A stretch of DNA of 64,000 nucleotides from NCBI RefSeq assembly GCF_030409305.1, contig NZ_JAUFPQ010000009.1, positions 124,001 through 188,000 of the forward strand. The letters run 5' to 3'. Below, one piece after another: positions 1 to 8,082 of the stretch. The stretch comes from Halomonas maura (GTDB taxonomy: Bacteria; Pseudomonadota; Gammaproteobacteria; Pseudomonadales; Halomonadaceae). How positions within the stretch are numbered: position 1 is the first letter of the stretch; every line of letters starts with the position of its first letter. The translations under genes and the position numbers were made by a program. Under the pieces are notes generated by a model, which worked only from the letters and a program-made list of their open reading frames with translations, did no database searches and was not told the origin of the DNA.

Positions 1-278
1 GATTTTTTTACTATACCTCGGAGCGTAAAACCTACGTCTTTAGTGGCATCACACGACTGGACCATCGCCTTGTGCCGGCCGCTGTCGACCGGACACCACA
101 GGGATCAGGATCTCGATGCTTGGCTCGCGACTCATCGGGGCGGAGGTAGGGCCCGATACCCAGGGATCTCAGGCGGGAAGACCGCATGCATGGCAGGAGT
201 CGTGGCCGTCGGGGCATGGTGCGAAGGTACGCCTGGGCCTCGACGACGAGGGCCATGTTGCCCGGATGGGGGCAGGGC
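1..278. other. left-edge non-coding stretch
   Basis: No gene can be supported here. Short open frames exist on both strands, but none has a ribosome-binding site or a recognisable protein. The stretch lies downstream of the leftward ehuB-like gene and probably holds its 3' untranslated end. I see no convincing hairpin followed by a T-run. Confidence 0.5.
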
Positions 279-1163
279 TCATCGCTCCTGTTCGCCGCAC
301 AGCCACTCGGTGTCAAAGCGAAAGGCGTTGAGGATGTCGTCCTGGGTGAAGCCGTGCGTCTCCAGGGTGTCCTGCCAGGCCTGGGTATTGCGGTAGTCCA
401 GCAGTTCCTCGGTGAAGGCGTCCCGCAGTTCCTGGGCCTCCAGGGGAAAGGTGAAGGCGCCCCAGCTGCGCACCAGCTGTCCGTCGACCTTCGGATCCTC
501 GAAGTTCTGCACCACCTCGACCTCCGGGTTGCTGGCGTCCAGCTGGCTCACCGTCAGGCCGGTGCCGGCATAGGCCTCCGCGTCCCCCTCCAGCAGGGTA
601 TCGATGGCGGCCTCGTTCTCGGCGATCCGGACGATCCTGGCATCCGGGACGCCCAGCGCTGCCATGATGTCGATCTGGCTGGCGCCCTCGAGGACGGCGA
701 CGCGGATGTCGTCGCGCTCGGCGAAGTCGGCGTAGCCGTTGATCTCCAGCGGATTCGCGGCGCGCACCAGCAGGCCCTCGCCGTAGGAGGTGTTGGGCGC
801 CGAGAACAGCACCCGCTGGCAGCGGGCCGGGCGAATGGCCATCTCGGCGGCGGCCATGTCGAAGCGGCCCTCCTCGAGTCCCGGGATCAGCTCGCCGAAG
901 GCCGTGACTACCCACTCGATCTGGTCGATCCCCAGCTCCCCCAGGATGTGTCGTGCCACCTCGGGGCCGGCGCCGCGTCCCTCGCCGTCGTCGTCCAGAT
1001 AGCCGTAGGGCACCTCGTTGGCCACGGCGACGCGGATGCTGCCCGCTTCCTGGAGTTCCTCCAGGGTCGCCGCCATGGCGAGAGGAGGGGCAAGGGCCAG
1101 GCTCAGGGCAATCGCCCAGCGGGTCCCGTGTGCGCAAAAGGGGCGGTCGGTGCTGCGGTCCAT
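279..1163 (-). CDS. ehuB: EhuB-like ectoine/hydroxyectoine ABC transporter substrate-binding protein
   Basis: Periplasmic solute-binding protein (294 aa) of the amino-acid-type family 3, resembling EhuB, which captures ectoine and hydroxyectoine for uptake. The chosen ATG follows a GGGAG box by 7 nt; a TTG six codons upstream is less likely. Residues 1-32 form a signal peptide ending AMA. The mature start LEELQEAGSIRVAVANEVPYG and the later segments EFGELIPGL-like and EEGRFDMAAAEMAI follow the EhuB pattern, with WLCGEQ near the C-terminus. No EhuC, EhuD or EhuA gene is adjacent, so it is an orphan here; it could serve a remote permease or bind another compatible solute or amino acid. Confidence 0.7.
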   Translation of the reverse strand: MDRSTDRPFCAHGTRWAIALSLALAPPLAMAATLEELQEAGSIRVAVANEVPYGYLDDDGEGRGAGPEVARHILGELGIDQIEWVVTAFGELIPGLEEGRFDMAAAEMAIRPARCQRVLFSAPNTSYGEGLLVRAANPLEINGYADFAERDDIRVAVLEGASQIDIMAALGVPDARIVRIAENEAAIDTLLEGDAEAYAGTGLTVSQLDASNPEVEVVQNFEDPKVDGQLVRSWGAFTFPLEAQELRDAFTEELLDYRNTQAWQDTLETHGFTQDDILNAFRFDTEWLCGEQER

Positions 1164-1258
1164 GTCGAATCTCCCGTCCAAGCCGGCACCTCGGTTAAGA
1201 GATGTCTGTATCAGCCTTCAGGGTAGATGGCGGGGGATAAGGCCGCCACGGGGTGCGG

Positions 1259-1810
1259 TCAGCGGCTGAGCTGGAGCTGGCGGTGCTGGCCGGGGGCCAG
1301 CGAGACCTGGTGGATCACCACGCGCCGCTTGCCGCTGGCGGGGTCCACCAGGCTGCCCGAGACGTAGAACTCCCCGGCGGGCAGGCCGCGCAGCAGGAAG
1401 TGGCCGTTGGCATCGGTGCGCGTGGTATGGGTATAGGCTCGTGCCCGAGGATCGGCGGGCTCGACGGCGCGGCCGGCCAGGGCCTGCTCGGCGGCCTCGG
1501 CGGAGTAGGTGGTGATCGGGGCCACCGAGATCGTCTCGCCGGCGCCCACCACCTTGCCCGAGGCGGTGTCCAGGGTCAGGCGGCCACTCACGGCGGCGCT
1601 GCCGGTCTTCTCCAGGGCGGCATATTCCTCGGCGGGGAAGGCCACCTGGCGGGGGACGCGCCCACGCGACCGTCCGCGGGTCTGGCCCTGCGGTTCGCCG
1701 ATGTCGATCACTTCCGCGGGCTCGTCGCGCTGGGGCAGGCCGGCGGGGGGCAGCATCTGGCAGCCGGTCAGGATCAGGCCCAGCAGGGCGATCAGGATGG
1801 GGTATCTCAT
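1259..1810 (-). CDS. small putative lipoprotein with carboxypeptidase-regulatory-like fold
   Basis: Protein of 183 aa beginning MRYPILIALLGLILTGC, a lipoprotein signal with lipobox LTGC, preceded by GGGAG at 7 nt. After a low-complexity Arg/Gly linker, residues around 120-180 read as a small beta-sandwich typical of carboxypeptidase regulatory-like domains (TRTDANGHFLLRGLPAGEFYV followed by SGSLVDP). Such domains occur in surface-associated proteins and have no catalytic role. I do not know its specific function. The frame extends further upstream, but that part runs through the phasin terminator, so the lipoprotein start is preferred. It sits between ehuB and phaP on the same strand. Confidence 0.65.
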   Translation of the reverse strand: MRYPILIALLGLILTGCQMLPPAGLPQRDEPAEVIDIGEPQGQTRGRSRGRVPRQVAFPAEEYAALEKTGSAAVSGRLTLDTASGKVVGAGETISVAPITTYSAEAAEQALAGRAVEPADPRARAYTHTTRTDANGHFLLRGLPAGEFYVSGSLVDPASGKRRVVIHQVSLAPGQHRQLQLSR

Positions 1811-1855
1811 TGCACTCTCCCGGTGGGGTTGGCCCGTTGCGGGGGAGAGAGTAAC

Positions 1856-1891
1856 CAAAAAGAGGGCCACCGCGGTAGCGGTGGCCCTCTT
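1856..1891 (-). terminator. Rho-independent terminator of the phasin gene
   Basis: Perfect inverted repeat with 14-bp arms (AAGAGGGCCACCGC) and a 4-nt loop, followed on the minus strand by a run of five Ts. It lies 22 nt past the phasin stop codon and upstream of the lipoprotein gene, so it should end the phasin transcript. Confidence 0.85.
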
Positions 1892-1912
1892 CATCGGTCG
1901 CCGATGGCGACG

Positions 1913-2287
1913 TCAGGCGTACTGAGAGGCCTTGGTGGCGGTCTCGGTGGCCTGCTTGACGCTGTCTTCGGTCAGCTTCTGGCTCTGCTGGACGAAGTCC
2001 TGCTGCAGGGACACGACCTTCTCGGCGTCGCCCTTCAGGCGCTCGGTCAGGTCCTTGGCGACCTTCTGCTGGCCTTCCATGTAGCTGCGCAGGCCTTCGG
2101 CGTCCTTGACGTCGAGCAGGGCACGGATCTGGGCCAGGCCGGTGTCGGAGTAGGCCTTGCCGGCTTCCAGCTGGGCGTTGGCCAGCTTCTCGGCGAAGTC
2201 GACGGACAGGGTCGCGTAGGCGCGAGCCGGGCCGAAGAACATGGATTCGAACTGCTGGGTGAACTGCTTGGTGTCGAAGTTTTGCAT
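1913..2287 (-). CDS. phaP: phasin family protein
   Basis: Phasin of 124 aa, the small amphipathic protein that coats polyhydroxyalkanoate granules. The sequence starts MQNFDTKQFTQQFESMFFGP and continues with the helical, Ala/Glu/Gln-rich pattern of the family (NAQLEAGKAYSDTGLAQIRAL, later VQQSQKLTEDSVKQATE). There are no membrane segments or signal peptide, as expected for a granule-surface protein. A strong GAGGAGG site precedes the ATG. The gene has its own terminator and a large inverted repeat upstream that may bind a PhaR-type repressor. No pha synthase gene is in the window. Confidence 0.85.
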   Translation of the reverse strand: MQNFDTKQFTQQFESMFFGPARAYATLSVDFAEKLANAQLEAGKAYSDTGLAQIRALLDVKDAEGLRSYMEGQQKVAKDLTERLKGDAEKVVSLQQDFVQQSQKLTEDSVKQATETATKASQYA

Positions 2288-2355
2288 CGTCTGACCCTCC
2301 TCGGGGGGTTGGCTTGGTGAAGGCCTGGGCGGTCCGCCGATGCCTTCCCGCGTCT

Positions 2356-2395
2356 GTTGCAGTGCACAATAGCAAAGCGATTTGTGCAGTGCAAC
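2356..2395. promoter_or_regulatory. inverted repeat between phaP and fumC, candidate PhaR-type operator
   Basis: Two 14-bp arms, GTTGCAGTGCACAA (2356-2369) and TTGTGCAGTGCAAC (2382-2395), form an inverted repeat with one central mismatch and a 12-bp spacer. Each arm is itself almost palindromic around TGCA. PhaR repressors of PHA-producing bacteria are known to bind TGC-rich motifs upstream of phasin genes, so autoregulation of granule proteins is a reasonable inference. The position also allows an effect on the divergent fumC gene. Confidence 0.5.
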
Positions 2396-2491
2396 ATCGG
2401 CAAATCAAATTCTCTCGGCCCGCCGCGACGCCTTGCAAGCTGCCCCGGCGGACACCATGGTGACAGGGCAGCCATCCACGAGGAGCCGATC

Positions 2492-3871
2492 ATGAGCCAG
2501 CAGCGTATCGAACGCGACAGCATGGGCGAGCTGGAGGTGCCGGCACATGCCCTCTACGGCGCCCAGACCCAGCGGGCGGTGAACAACTTCCCGGTGTCCG
2601 GCCAGGCCATGCCCACCGCCTTCATCCATGCCATCGCCCGCATCAAGCTCGCCGCCGCACGGGTCAACCGTGACCTGGGGCTGCTCGATGCCGAGCGGGC
2701 GGCGGCCATCGTGACGGCCGCCGAGGCGGTGATCGCCGGTGACCACGACGACCAGTTCCCGGTGGATGTCTTCCAGACCGGCTCGGGCACCTCGAGCAAC
2801 ATGAACGTCAATGAGGTCATCGCCAACCTGGCCAGTGGTGACGATCTCAAGGTGGGCCCCAACGACCACGTCAACATGGGGCAATCCAGCAATGACGTGG
2901 TGCCCACCGCCCTCCACCTGTCCGCCGCCCTGGAGGTGACCCGGGAGCTGCGACCGGCGCTGGTACACCTGCACGAGACGATCGAGGTGCGGGCGGCGTG
3001 TCTCGATGGCGTGGTCAAGACCGGCCGTACCCACCTGATGGATGCCATGCCGCTGCGCATGAGCCAGGAGCTCGGTGGCTGGTCCAGCCAGGTGGGCCAG
3101 GCCATCGAACGTTTCGACAGCGCCATGCTGCGCCTCTGCCGGCTGGCCCAGGGCGGCACGGCGGTCGGCACCGGCATCAATGCCCATCCCGAGTTCGCCG
3201 GGCGCATGGCACGCGACCTCAGCGAGCAGACCGGCCTGGCGCTGTCGCCCAACGACAGCTTCTTCGCCAGCCTGGGGGCCCAGGATGCCGCCGTGGAACT
3301 CTCCGGGCAGCTGCGCGGTTTCGCCTGCGTGGTCATGAAGATTGCCAACGACCTGCGCTGGATGAACTCCGGCCCGCTGGCGGGCCTCGGCGAGATCGAG
3401 CTCGAGGCCCTCCAGCCCGGCAGCTCCATCATGCCGGGCAAGGTCAACCCGGTGATCCCCGAGTCGGCGGCCCAGGCCGCGGCCCAGGTGATCGGACTCG
3501 ATACCGCGGTCACGGTGGCCGGCCAGAGCGGCAACTTCCAGCTCAATGTCATGCTGCCGCTGGTGGCCAGCAACCTGTTGACCTCGATCACCCTGATGCG
3601 CAACACGGCCTGGCTGCTGGCCGACCGCGCCATCGCCACCTTCAAGGTCCGCGAGGACCAGCTGAGCGGGCCCCTGTCACGCAACCCGATCCTGGTCACC
3701 GCCTTGAATTCGGTGATCGGCTACGATGCCGCCGCGGCCATCGCCAAGCAGGCCTACCAGGCGGGGCGGCCGATCATCGAGGTGGCCGAGGAGCAGACCG
3801 ATCTCGCCCGGGAGGAACTCGAGAGGCTCCTCGACCCGGCGGCACTGACCCGGGGCGGGATCCCCGAGTAG
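2492..3871 (+). CDS. fumC: class II fumarate hydratase
   Basis: Iron-independent fumarase (459 aa) converting fumarate to L-malate in the TCA cycle; cytoplasmic homotetramer. The fumarase/aspartase signature GSSIMPGKVNPV is present, as are GSGTSSNMNVNEVIAN and the GRTHLMDAMP segment typical of FumC. The ATG at 2492 lies 7 nt after AGGAG; the frame is open further upstream but into the regulatory repeat. Length fits the family. Aspartate ammonia-lyase is the main alternative in this superfamily, but the overall pattern favours fumarase. Transcribed alone, divergently from phaP. Confidence 0.88.
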   Translation: MSQQRIERDSMGELEVPAHALYGAQTQRAVNNFPVSGQAMPTAFIHAIARIKLAAARVNRDLGLLDAERAAAIVTAAEAVIAGDHDDQFPVDVFQTGSGTSSNMNVNEVIANLASGDDLKVGPNDHVNMGQSSNDVVPTALHLSAALEVTRELRPALVHLHETIEVRAACLDGVVKTGRTHLMDAMPLRMSQELGGWSSQVGQAIERFDSAMLRLCRLAQGGTAVGTGINAHPEFAGRMARDLSEQTGLALSPNDSFFASLGAQDAAVELSGQLRGFACVVMKIANDLRWMNSGPLAGLGEIELEALQPGSSIMPGKVNPVIPESAAQAAAQVIGLDTAVTVAGQSGNFQLNVMLPLVASNLLTSITLMRNTAWLLADRAIATFKVREDQLSGPLSRNPILVTALNSVIGYDAAAAIAKQAYQAGRPIIEVAEEQTDLAREELERLLDPAALTRGGIPE

Positions 3872-3887
3872 CCGGCGACATAGCCGG

Positions 3888-3915
3888 GCAGGCGGCGAGC
3901 GACCTCGCCGCCTGC
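3888..3915. terminator. hairpin between convergent fumC and EEP-family genes
   Basis: Perfect 12-bp stem (GCAGGCGGCGAG) with a 4-nt loop, placed 17 nt after the fumC stop and just before the end of the convergent gene. No T-run follows on either strand, so it may block convergent transcription or stabilise 3' ends rather than act as a strict intrinsic terminator. Confidence 0.5.
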
Positions 3916-3931
3916 GTCGACGGGGCGCCGC

Positions 3932-4996
3932 TCAGCTGTCCTGGTCCCGCTCCCTGGCCTCCTCCACGGTGTCCTCGGCGTCGCGGTGTTCCTCCGCGGT
4001 GGCCGTCGGGTTGTCGTGCTCGTCGGCCCGTGAGGGGCGATAGCAGAGGGTGGCCAGGATCGGGAAGTGATCCGAGCCGAAGTCCGGCAGGCGCTCCATC
4101 CTCCTCAGCGTGAAGTGCTCGCTGACGAAGACGTGGTCGAGGGGCCAGCGCATCAGCGGGTAATGCGCATGGAAGGTGCTGAACATGCCGCGCCCCCGGC
4201 GCGGGTCGAGCATGCCGCTGACCCGGCAGAACAGCCGGGTGCTGCGTGACCAGGCCACGTCATTGAGATCCCCCGCCACCACGGTGGGTTCGGGGGCCTG
4301 GTGGATCTGCTTGGCCACCAGCATCAGCTCGCCGTCACGCCACAGCGACTCCTCGCTCTCGCCGGGGGCCGGTGGGCGGGGATGCAGGGCATGAAAGCGG
4401 ATCCGGTCGCCGCTCTCGAGTTCGACGCCGCCGTGGATGGAGGGGATATCGTCCTGGATCAGCCACTCGACACTGGGGTCGACGAGCGGCCGGCGCGAAT
4501 ACAGGTGCATGCCATAGAGGTTGTCCAGGGGGATGCGCACGGCATAGGGCCAACCGCCGTCGAGCCCCTCGTCGAGGCGCTGTTCCCACCAGGCATCGGA
4601 CTCCAGGGTCAGGATCAGGTCCGGATTCCGGTCGTGGATGATCGCCAGCAGGGCGTCGCTGTCGCGATTGGGGGTCAGCACGTTGGCCACCAGCAGGGTC
4701 AGGCAGCGATCGGGGCGATCGTCCCGCGCGCTCTTGACCTGGACGGGCCACAGCGGCGTCCAGGGCAGCACATGGCGCAGCTGCAAGGCGAGCACGGCGA
4801 CTCCCGCCGCGGCGATCCAGGGCGTCGCGGCCGGGCCGGCCAGCGGGGAGGCGAGGGCGCAGCCGGCACCGCCCAGGCCGATCTGCAGGCGCGGGAACTC
4901 GCAGGCCCGCAGCCACCACCAGTGCCCGGGGACCCGGGCAATCAGGCTGGCGAGCAGCAGGACGGCGGCGAGCCCGCCGAGCAACCATCCGAACAT
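3932..4996 (-). CDS. membrane-anchored endonuclease/exonuclease/phosphatase family protein
   Basis: Protein of 354 aa with two or three N-terminal hydrophobic segments (MFGWLLGGLAAVLLLASLIA and WIAAAGVAVLALQL) followed by an EEP-superfamily domain. Family landmarks are the N-terminal LLVANVLTPN, ESDAWW, the VVAGDLND motif and the C-terminal PLDHVFVS and GSDHFPI motifs that hold the metal and catalytic His. The ending is a hydrophilic Glu/Asp/Arg tail. The catalytic half probably faces the periplasm. Substrates in this family range from nucleic acids to phospholipids, so the target is unknown. Start chosen at MFGW after a GAGGG site. Confidence 0.75.
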   Translation of the reverse strand: MFGWLLGGLAAVLLLASLIARVPGHWWWLRACEFPRLQIGLGGAGCALASPLAGPAATPWIAAAGVAVLALQLRHVLPWTPLWPVQVKSARDDRPDRCLTLLVANVLTPNRDSDALLAIIHDRNPDLILTLESDAWWEQRLDEGLDGGWPYAVRIPLDNLYGMHLYSRRPLVDPSVEWLIQDDIPSIHGGVELESGDRIRFHALHPRPPAPGESEESLWRDGELMLVAKQIHQAPEPTVVAGDLNDVAWSRSTRLFCRVSGMLDPRRGRGMFSTFHAHYPLMRWPLDHVFVSEHFTLRRMERLPDFGSDHFPILATLCYRPSRADEHDNPTATAEEHRDAEDTVEEARERDQDS

Positions 4997-5066
4997 TTGC
5001 AGCCCTCGAGGTGAGCCTGGCACGCGCTCTCGTCGTGCCCGTTCTCCGAGGGTAACGGGACAGGCC

Positions 5067-5270
5067 TCAGGCCGCGAGGACGCCGTGTCGGCGGGCCATG
5101 TGGCGTGCCAGATGCTCGCCCAGGGATTCCCCGGCGCCGTGGCCGGTCTGGCGCCCGCCGAAGCGCGTCTGGTCACCGATGTCTCCATCCGGCAGGGCGG
5201 TCATGGCTGTCACGGCGGGCTGGCGATAGGTGGTGAACTTGCCGCCGAACACCGACAGCAGGGGGACCAC
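5067..5270 (-). pseudogene. remnant of a glycerol-3-phosphate dehydrogenase gene (glpD)
   Basis: The first 16 residues, PLLSVFGGKFTTYR, match the strongly conserved FAD-domain motif SVFGGKxTTYR of GlpD. Upstream reading frames show no GlpD homology, and the remaining 45 codons diverge, so only a scrap remains. It lies immediately downstream of glpR on the same strand, the position glpD occupies in Pseudomonas-type glp clusters. An intact but different glpD is present at 26577. I infer that an ancestral glpR-glpD pair was deleted down to this fragment. Confidence 0.6.
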
Positions 5271-5396
5271 GGGTAGCGAGATCCAGCGGGCTGGGAGTGA
5301 ACACGGAATAGTTGAAAAAGAAAACAGGGTAATCGAATTCGAACCTCGAGAGATGCGGCCAGGAGGCGGGCTCGGCGCCGGCAGGGCGGCCGGCGA

Positions 5397-6155
5397 TCAG
5401 GCGAGGTGCAGGGTGACGTCGTGAGCCTGCAGCAACTGCAGGATTCGCTCGGAGGGCTTGCGGTCGGTGAACAGGGCGTCGAGCTGGGAGAGGTTGCCCT
5501 GACGCACCACGGGGTTGCGCTGGAACTTGGAGTGATCGGCGGCGAGGTAGACCTGCCGGGAGTTCTCGATGATGGCCTGGGCGACCCGCACTTCCTGATA
5601 GTCGAACTCCAGCAGCGAGCCGTCCTCATCGATGCCGCTGATGCCGATGATGCCGAAGTCGACCTTGAACTGGCTGATGAAGTCGATGGTCGCCTCGCCG
5701 ATGATGCCGCCGTCGCGGGAGCGGACCTGGCCGCCGGCGATGATCACGTTGAAGTCTTCCTTGCGCTGCAGGATGGCGGCCACGTTGAGGTTGTTGGTGA
5801 TGACCTCGAGCCCGTGGTGGTCCAGCAGCGCCTCGGCGACCACCTCGTTGCTGGTGCCGATGTTGATGAACAGCGAGGCGTGGTCCGGGATATGGCGGGC
5901 GAGCAGCGCCGCGATGCGCTGCTTGGCCTCCAGGTTGAGGGTCTTGCGCATCGAGTAGGCGGTGTTGACCGTGCTCGACTCGAGGCCGGCCCCGCCATGG
6001 ACGCGCCGCAGCTGTCCCTCGCTGGACAGCCGATTGAGGTCGCGGCGGATCGTCTGGGGGGTGACCGCGAAATGTTCGGTGAGCTGTTCGATGCTGGCGT
6101 AGCCCTGGCGACGGACCAGGTCGACGATGCTGTCTTGGCGCTGCTGTGGGTTCAT
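5397..6155 (-). CDS. glpR: DeoR/GlpR-family transcriptional repressor of glycerol metabolism
   Basis: DNA-binding repressor of 252 aa. An N-terminal DeoR-type helix-turn-helix (residues 5-57: [21 protein letters not shown], then [12 protein letters not shown]) is followed by the sugar-phosphate-sensing DeoRC domain (residues 75-235, with [14 protein letters not shown] and the ligand-loop residues NNLNVA). GlpR repressors release DNA on binding glycerol-3-phosphate. AGGAG precedes the ATG by 7 nt. A GlpR-like operator lies about 140 bp upstream and a second in front of glpS, which supports the assignment. Downstream is a glpD scrap. Confidence 0.85.
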   Translation of the reverse strand: MNPQQRQDSIVDLVRRQGYASIEQLTEHFAVTPQTIRRDLNRLSSEGQLRRVHGGAGLESSTVNTAYSMRKTLNLEAKQRIAALLARHIPDHASLFINIGTSNEVVAEALLDHHGLEVITNNLNVAAILQRKEDFNVIIAGGQVRSRDGGIIGEATIDFISQFKVDFGIIGISGIDEDGSLLEFDYQEVRVAQAIIENSRQVYLAADHSKFQRNPVVRQGNLSQLDALFTDRKPSERILQLLQAHDVTLHLA

Positions 6156-6292
6156 GCTGACTCCTTGATCGCCAGGATTCTACGCCATCCCGTGGGCCGC
6201 TGCAGGGGCGGTTCTGCCGTTCCTCATGCGGCGAAAGTCGTAGGCCGATGACGAGGGTGGCAAGTGAGCGCCATCGGCCACGAGCGCAGTCT

Positions 6293-6312
6293 TTTGATCA
6301 TAAGCGAACATT
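6293..6312. promoter_or_regulatory. candidate GlpR operator upstream of glpR
   Basis: The 20-mer TTTGATCATAAGCGAACATT matches 15 of 20 positions of the E. coli GlpR consensus WATGTTCGWTAWCGAACATW, with a perfect right half-site CGAACAT. It shares AGCGAACATTG with the site upstream of glpS. Autoregulation of glpR is inferred. Confidence 0.55.
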
Positions 6313-6605
6313 GTCGTGTGGAAAACGCCAGTCCTCCCGGCTCAGCGACACCAGGATGCCTCGCCTGGTCGCTTGCCTGCATGCCAACGATCCGGGAGCG
6401 ACCCGCGCCCGGGCGAGCCTCTTCGCTCGCGACGTCCACAGCCACTGAGAACGCAGCCCCCGACCATGGACGCGGCCGAGCGCGAGCGGCTCTTCATATT
6501 CCGGCTGGCTCGAGGCGCTGGTGCGGGTCCGCTGCACACCACAGCAGGGCCCCCAAGTTGCTGATCCGGCGCGACTTGCCCGCCTCGTGGCGGGGAAAAA
6601 AGGGG

Positions 6606-6633
6606 TTGCATTTCCCGCTCGGCCCAGTAGAAT
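6606..6633 (+). promoter_or_regulatory. promoter of the tRNA-Val operon
   Basis: A -35 box TTGCAT and a -10 box TAGAAT are separated by 16 bp, with the -10 ending 37 bp before the first tRNA. A GC-rich segment follows the -10, as is common in stable-RNA promoters. Confidence 0.6.
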
Positions 6634-6670
6634 ACGCAACCGTTGTCACGGCGAATGCCGCCGGGAACGT

Positions 6671-6747
6671 AGGACCATAGCTCAGTTGGTTAGAGCGCCA
6701 CGTTGACATCGTGGAGGTCGGCGGTTCAAATCCGCCTGGTCCTACCA
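6671..6747 (+). tRNA. tRNA-Val (GAC)
   Basis: A 77-nt cloverleaf including encoded CCA. The acceptor stem AGGACCA pairs with TGGTCCT; D-arm GCTCAGTTGGTTAGAGC; anticodon stem CCACG/CGTGG with loop TTGACAT giving anticodon GAC (valine); T-loop TTCAAAT. The T-stem is GGCGG/CCGCC, differing from the second copy. Confidence 0.95.
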
Positions 6748-6774
6748 GCACTTTCCGGGGACAACCCACTTTGC

Positions 6775-6851
6775 AGGACCATAGCTCAGTTGGTTAGAGC
6801 GCCACGTTGACATCGTGGAGGTCAGCGGTTCAAATCCGCTTGGTCCTACCA
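6775..6851 (+). tRNA. tRNA-Val (GAC), second copy
   Basis: Tandem copy 27 nt after the first, with encoded CCA and the same anticodon GAC. It differs only in the outermost T-stem pair, A-T in place of G-C, a compensatory double change. Both copies are probably transcribed from one promoter. Confidence 0.95.
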
Positions 6852-6858
6852 GATCCCG

Positions 6859-6893
6859 AGACGCCCCCATGGCCTAGCGCCCTGGGGGCGTCT
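6859..6893 (+). terminator. terminator after the tRNA-Val pair
   Basis: An 11-bp inverted repeat (AGACGCCCCCA / TGGGGGCGTCT) with a 13-nt loop begins 8 nt after the second tRNA and is followed by a short T-rich stretch (TGCGTTGTGG). It is a plausible but weak-tailed intrinsic terminator. Confidence 0.6.
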
Positions 6894-7115
6894 TGCGTTG
6901 TGGTCGCTCGCCCGCCGTCAGGGCGCGAGCCCACCGGTAGCCGCGGGGTGCCTGCCTGATGTCGGCCCACGGTCGTGTGGCGGAGCGATGCCGTCACGAC
7001 GTTTGAAGCTCCCGCCCGCCCAGGGCTAGATTTGAAGAAGACGCGGGCGTACCGCGATGCCTCGCCGACGGGCTTTTACCGGCCTTGGCGTTTCCGCGAT
7101 TGCAGGAGGTGCAGC

Positions 7116-7763
7116 ATGGTGGTCTCCCATCGCCTCTTGGAGCTGGCGCTGGACGATGCCGCGCTGGAGGGCGACCTGCTGGTGCCGGAGCGGCCGATGG
7201 GCCTCGTGGTCTTCGCCCACGGCAGCGGCAGCAGCCGGCTCAGTCCCCGCAACCAGCAGGTGGCGCGCTATCTGGCCGATCAGGGCCTGGCGACCCTGCT
7301 CTTCGACCTGCTGACCGTCGAGGAGAACGTGATCGACGAGCGCACCCGGGCGTTGCGTTTCGACATCGATCTGATCTCGAGCCGATTGATCGGCGCCGTG
7401 GACTGGGTGGGGCAGGCGAGCGAGACCCGGGGCCTGCGGATCGGGCTGTTCGGCGCCAGCACGGGGGCGGCGGCGGCGCTGATCGCCGCCGCGGCGAGGC
7501 CGGAGCAAGTGCGGGCGGTGGTCTCCCGCGGCGGGCGGGCGGATCTGGCCGGCGACCAGCTGGCGGCGGTGCGGGCGCCGACGCTGCTGCTGGTCGGCGC
7601 AAACGACCCGACGGTGTTGCGGCTCAACGAGCAGGCGCGCCAGCGGATCCCGGGGCGCTGTGAGCTGGTGGTGGTGCCTGGGGCGACCCACCTCTTCGAG
7701 GAGCCGGGCACCCTGGAGGCGGTGCAGGCGCACGCCGCCCGCTGGCTGCTCAGGTTCCTCTGA
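7116..7763 (+). CDS. alpha/beta hydrolase, dienelactone hydrolase-like
   Basis: Cytoplasmic alpha/beta-hydrolase of 215 aa. The oxyanion strand reads GLVVFAHGSGSS, the nucleophile elbow is GLFGASTGAAAA (Ser in G-A-S-T-G), the acidic strand is TLLLVGANDPTV and the catalytic His is in GATHLFEEPG. This subgroup is often annotated as dienelactone hydrolase or phosphoribosyltransferase-linked hydrolase; the natural substrate is unknown. An AGGAGG site precedes the ATG by 7 nt, so the longer upstream frame is rejected. Monocistronic, downstream of the tRNA genes. Confidence 0.8.
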   Translation: MVVSHRLLELALDDAALEGDLLVPERPMGLVVFAHGSGSSRLSPRNQQVARYLADQGLATLLFDLLTVEENVIDERTRALRFDIDLISSRLIGAVDWVGQASETRGLRIGLFGASTGAAAALIAAAARPEQVRAVVSRGGRADLAGDQLAAVRAPTLLLVGANDPTVLRLNEQARQRIPGRCELVVVPGATHLFEEPGTLEAVQAHAARWLLRFL

Positions 7764-7800
7764 TCCTCTTTGCTGGAAAGATTGTCAGGTTAAGCTTTAG

Positions 7801-8082
7801 CCTGAAAACTCGTCGAGCGATGGCCAGGGCTAGGCCCGCTCCCGGCGGGCCAACGCATTTCCCACATCCATGTGGGTCACAAGGCAAAAATCGGCGACAA
7901 ATCGGCAGGGACTGCCGATTTGGGCAGCTTCGCTGCTCGCAGAGCGAGCGACATGGAGGTCGCGAGTCAAAAGACGGACCGGGCTCGCGTGCGAGTTTAC
8001 GAGGTGTAAATGAGTCCTTTGACCGGGCTCGCGCACGAGCCGATTTTTAACGCCGGCTGGGCGAGCGCAGGCAGTTTTCAGA
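7801..8082. repeat. palindrome-rich intergenic element
   Basis: A roughly 280-bp stretch between the hydrolase and msrC. It is bounded by CTGAAAACT at 7802 and its inverse AGTTTTCAG near 8073-8081. Inside are a perfect palindromic hairpin CCCACATCCATGTGGG (7861-7876) and two copies of CCGGGCTCGCG.GCGAG-type sequence at 7979-7995 and 8023-8039. No open frame with a ribosome-binding site was found. The ATCCAT-centred hairpin recurs at 28307-28326, suggesting a dispersed repeat family. The right boundary overlaps the msrC stop codon. Confidence 0.45.

Larger units (their letters stand above)
6156..6670. other. intergenic region between glpR and the tRNA-Val pair
   Basis: About 515 bp without a supportable gene. 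It contains a candidate GlpR operator (6293-6312) and the tRNA promoter (6606-6633). Open frames on both strands lack ribosome-binding sites or recognisable domains, and those overlapping the tRNA genes are antisense artefacts. Confidence 0.6.

Noticed and set aside
5210..5629. Minus-strand frame between glpR and the glpD scrap
   Set aside because: It overlaps the intact glpR in another frame and shows only Ser/Arg/Pro-rich shadow sequence.
6494..6769. Minus-strand frame antisense to the tRNA-Val gene encoding a GFEPPTSTMSTWRSNQLSYG-type peptide
   Set aside because: This is the well-known spurious translation antisense to tRNA genes; it has no ribosome-binding site of its own.
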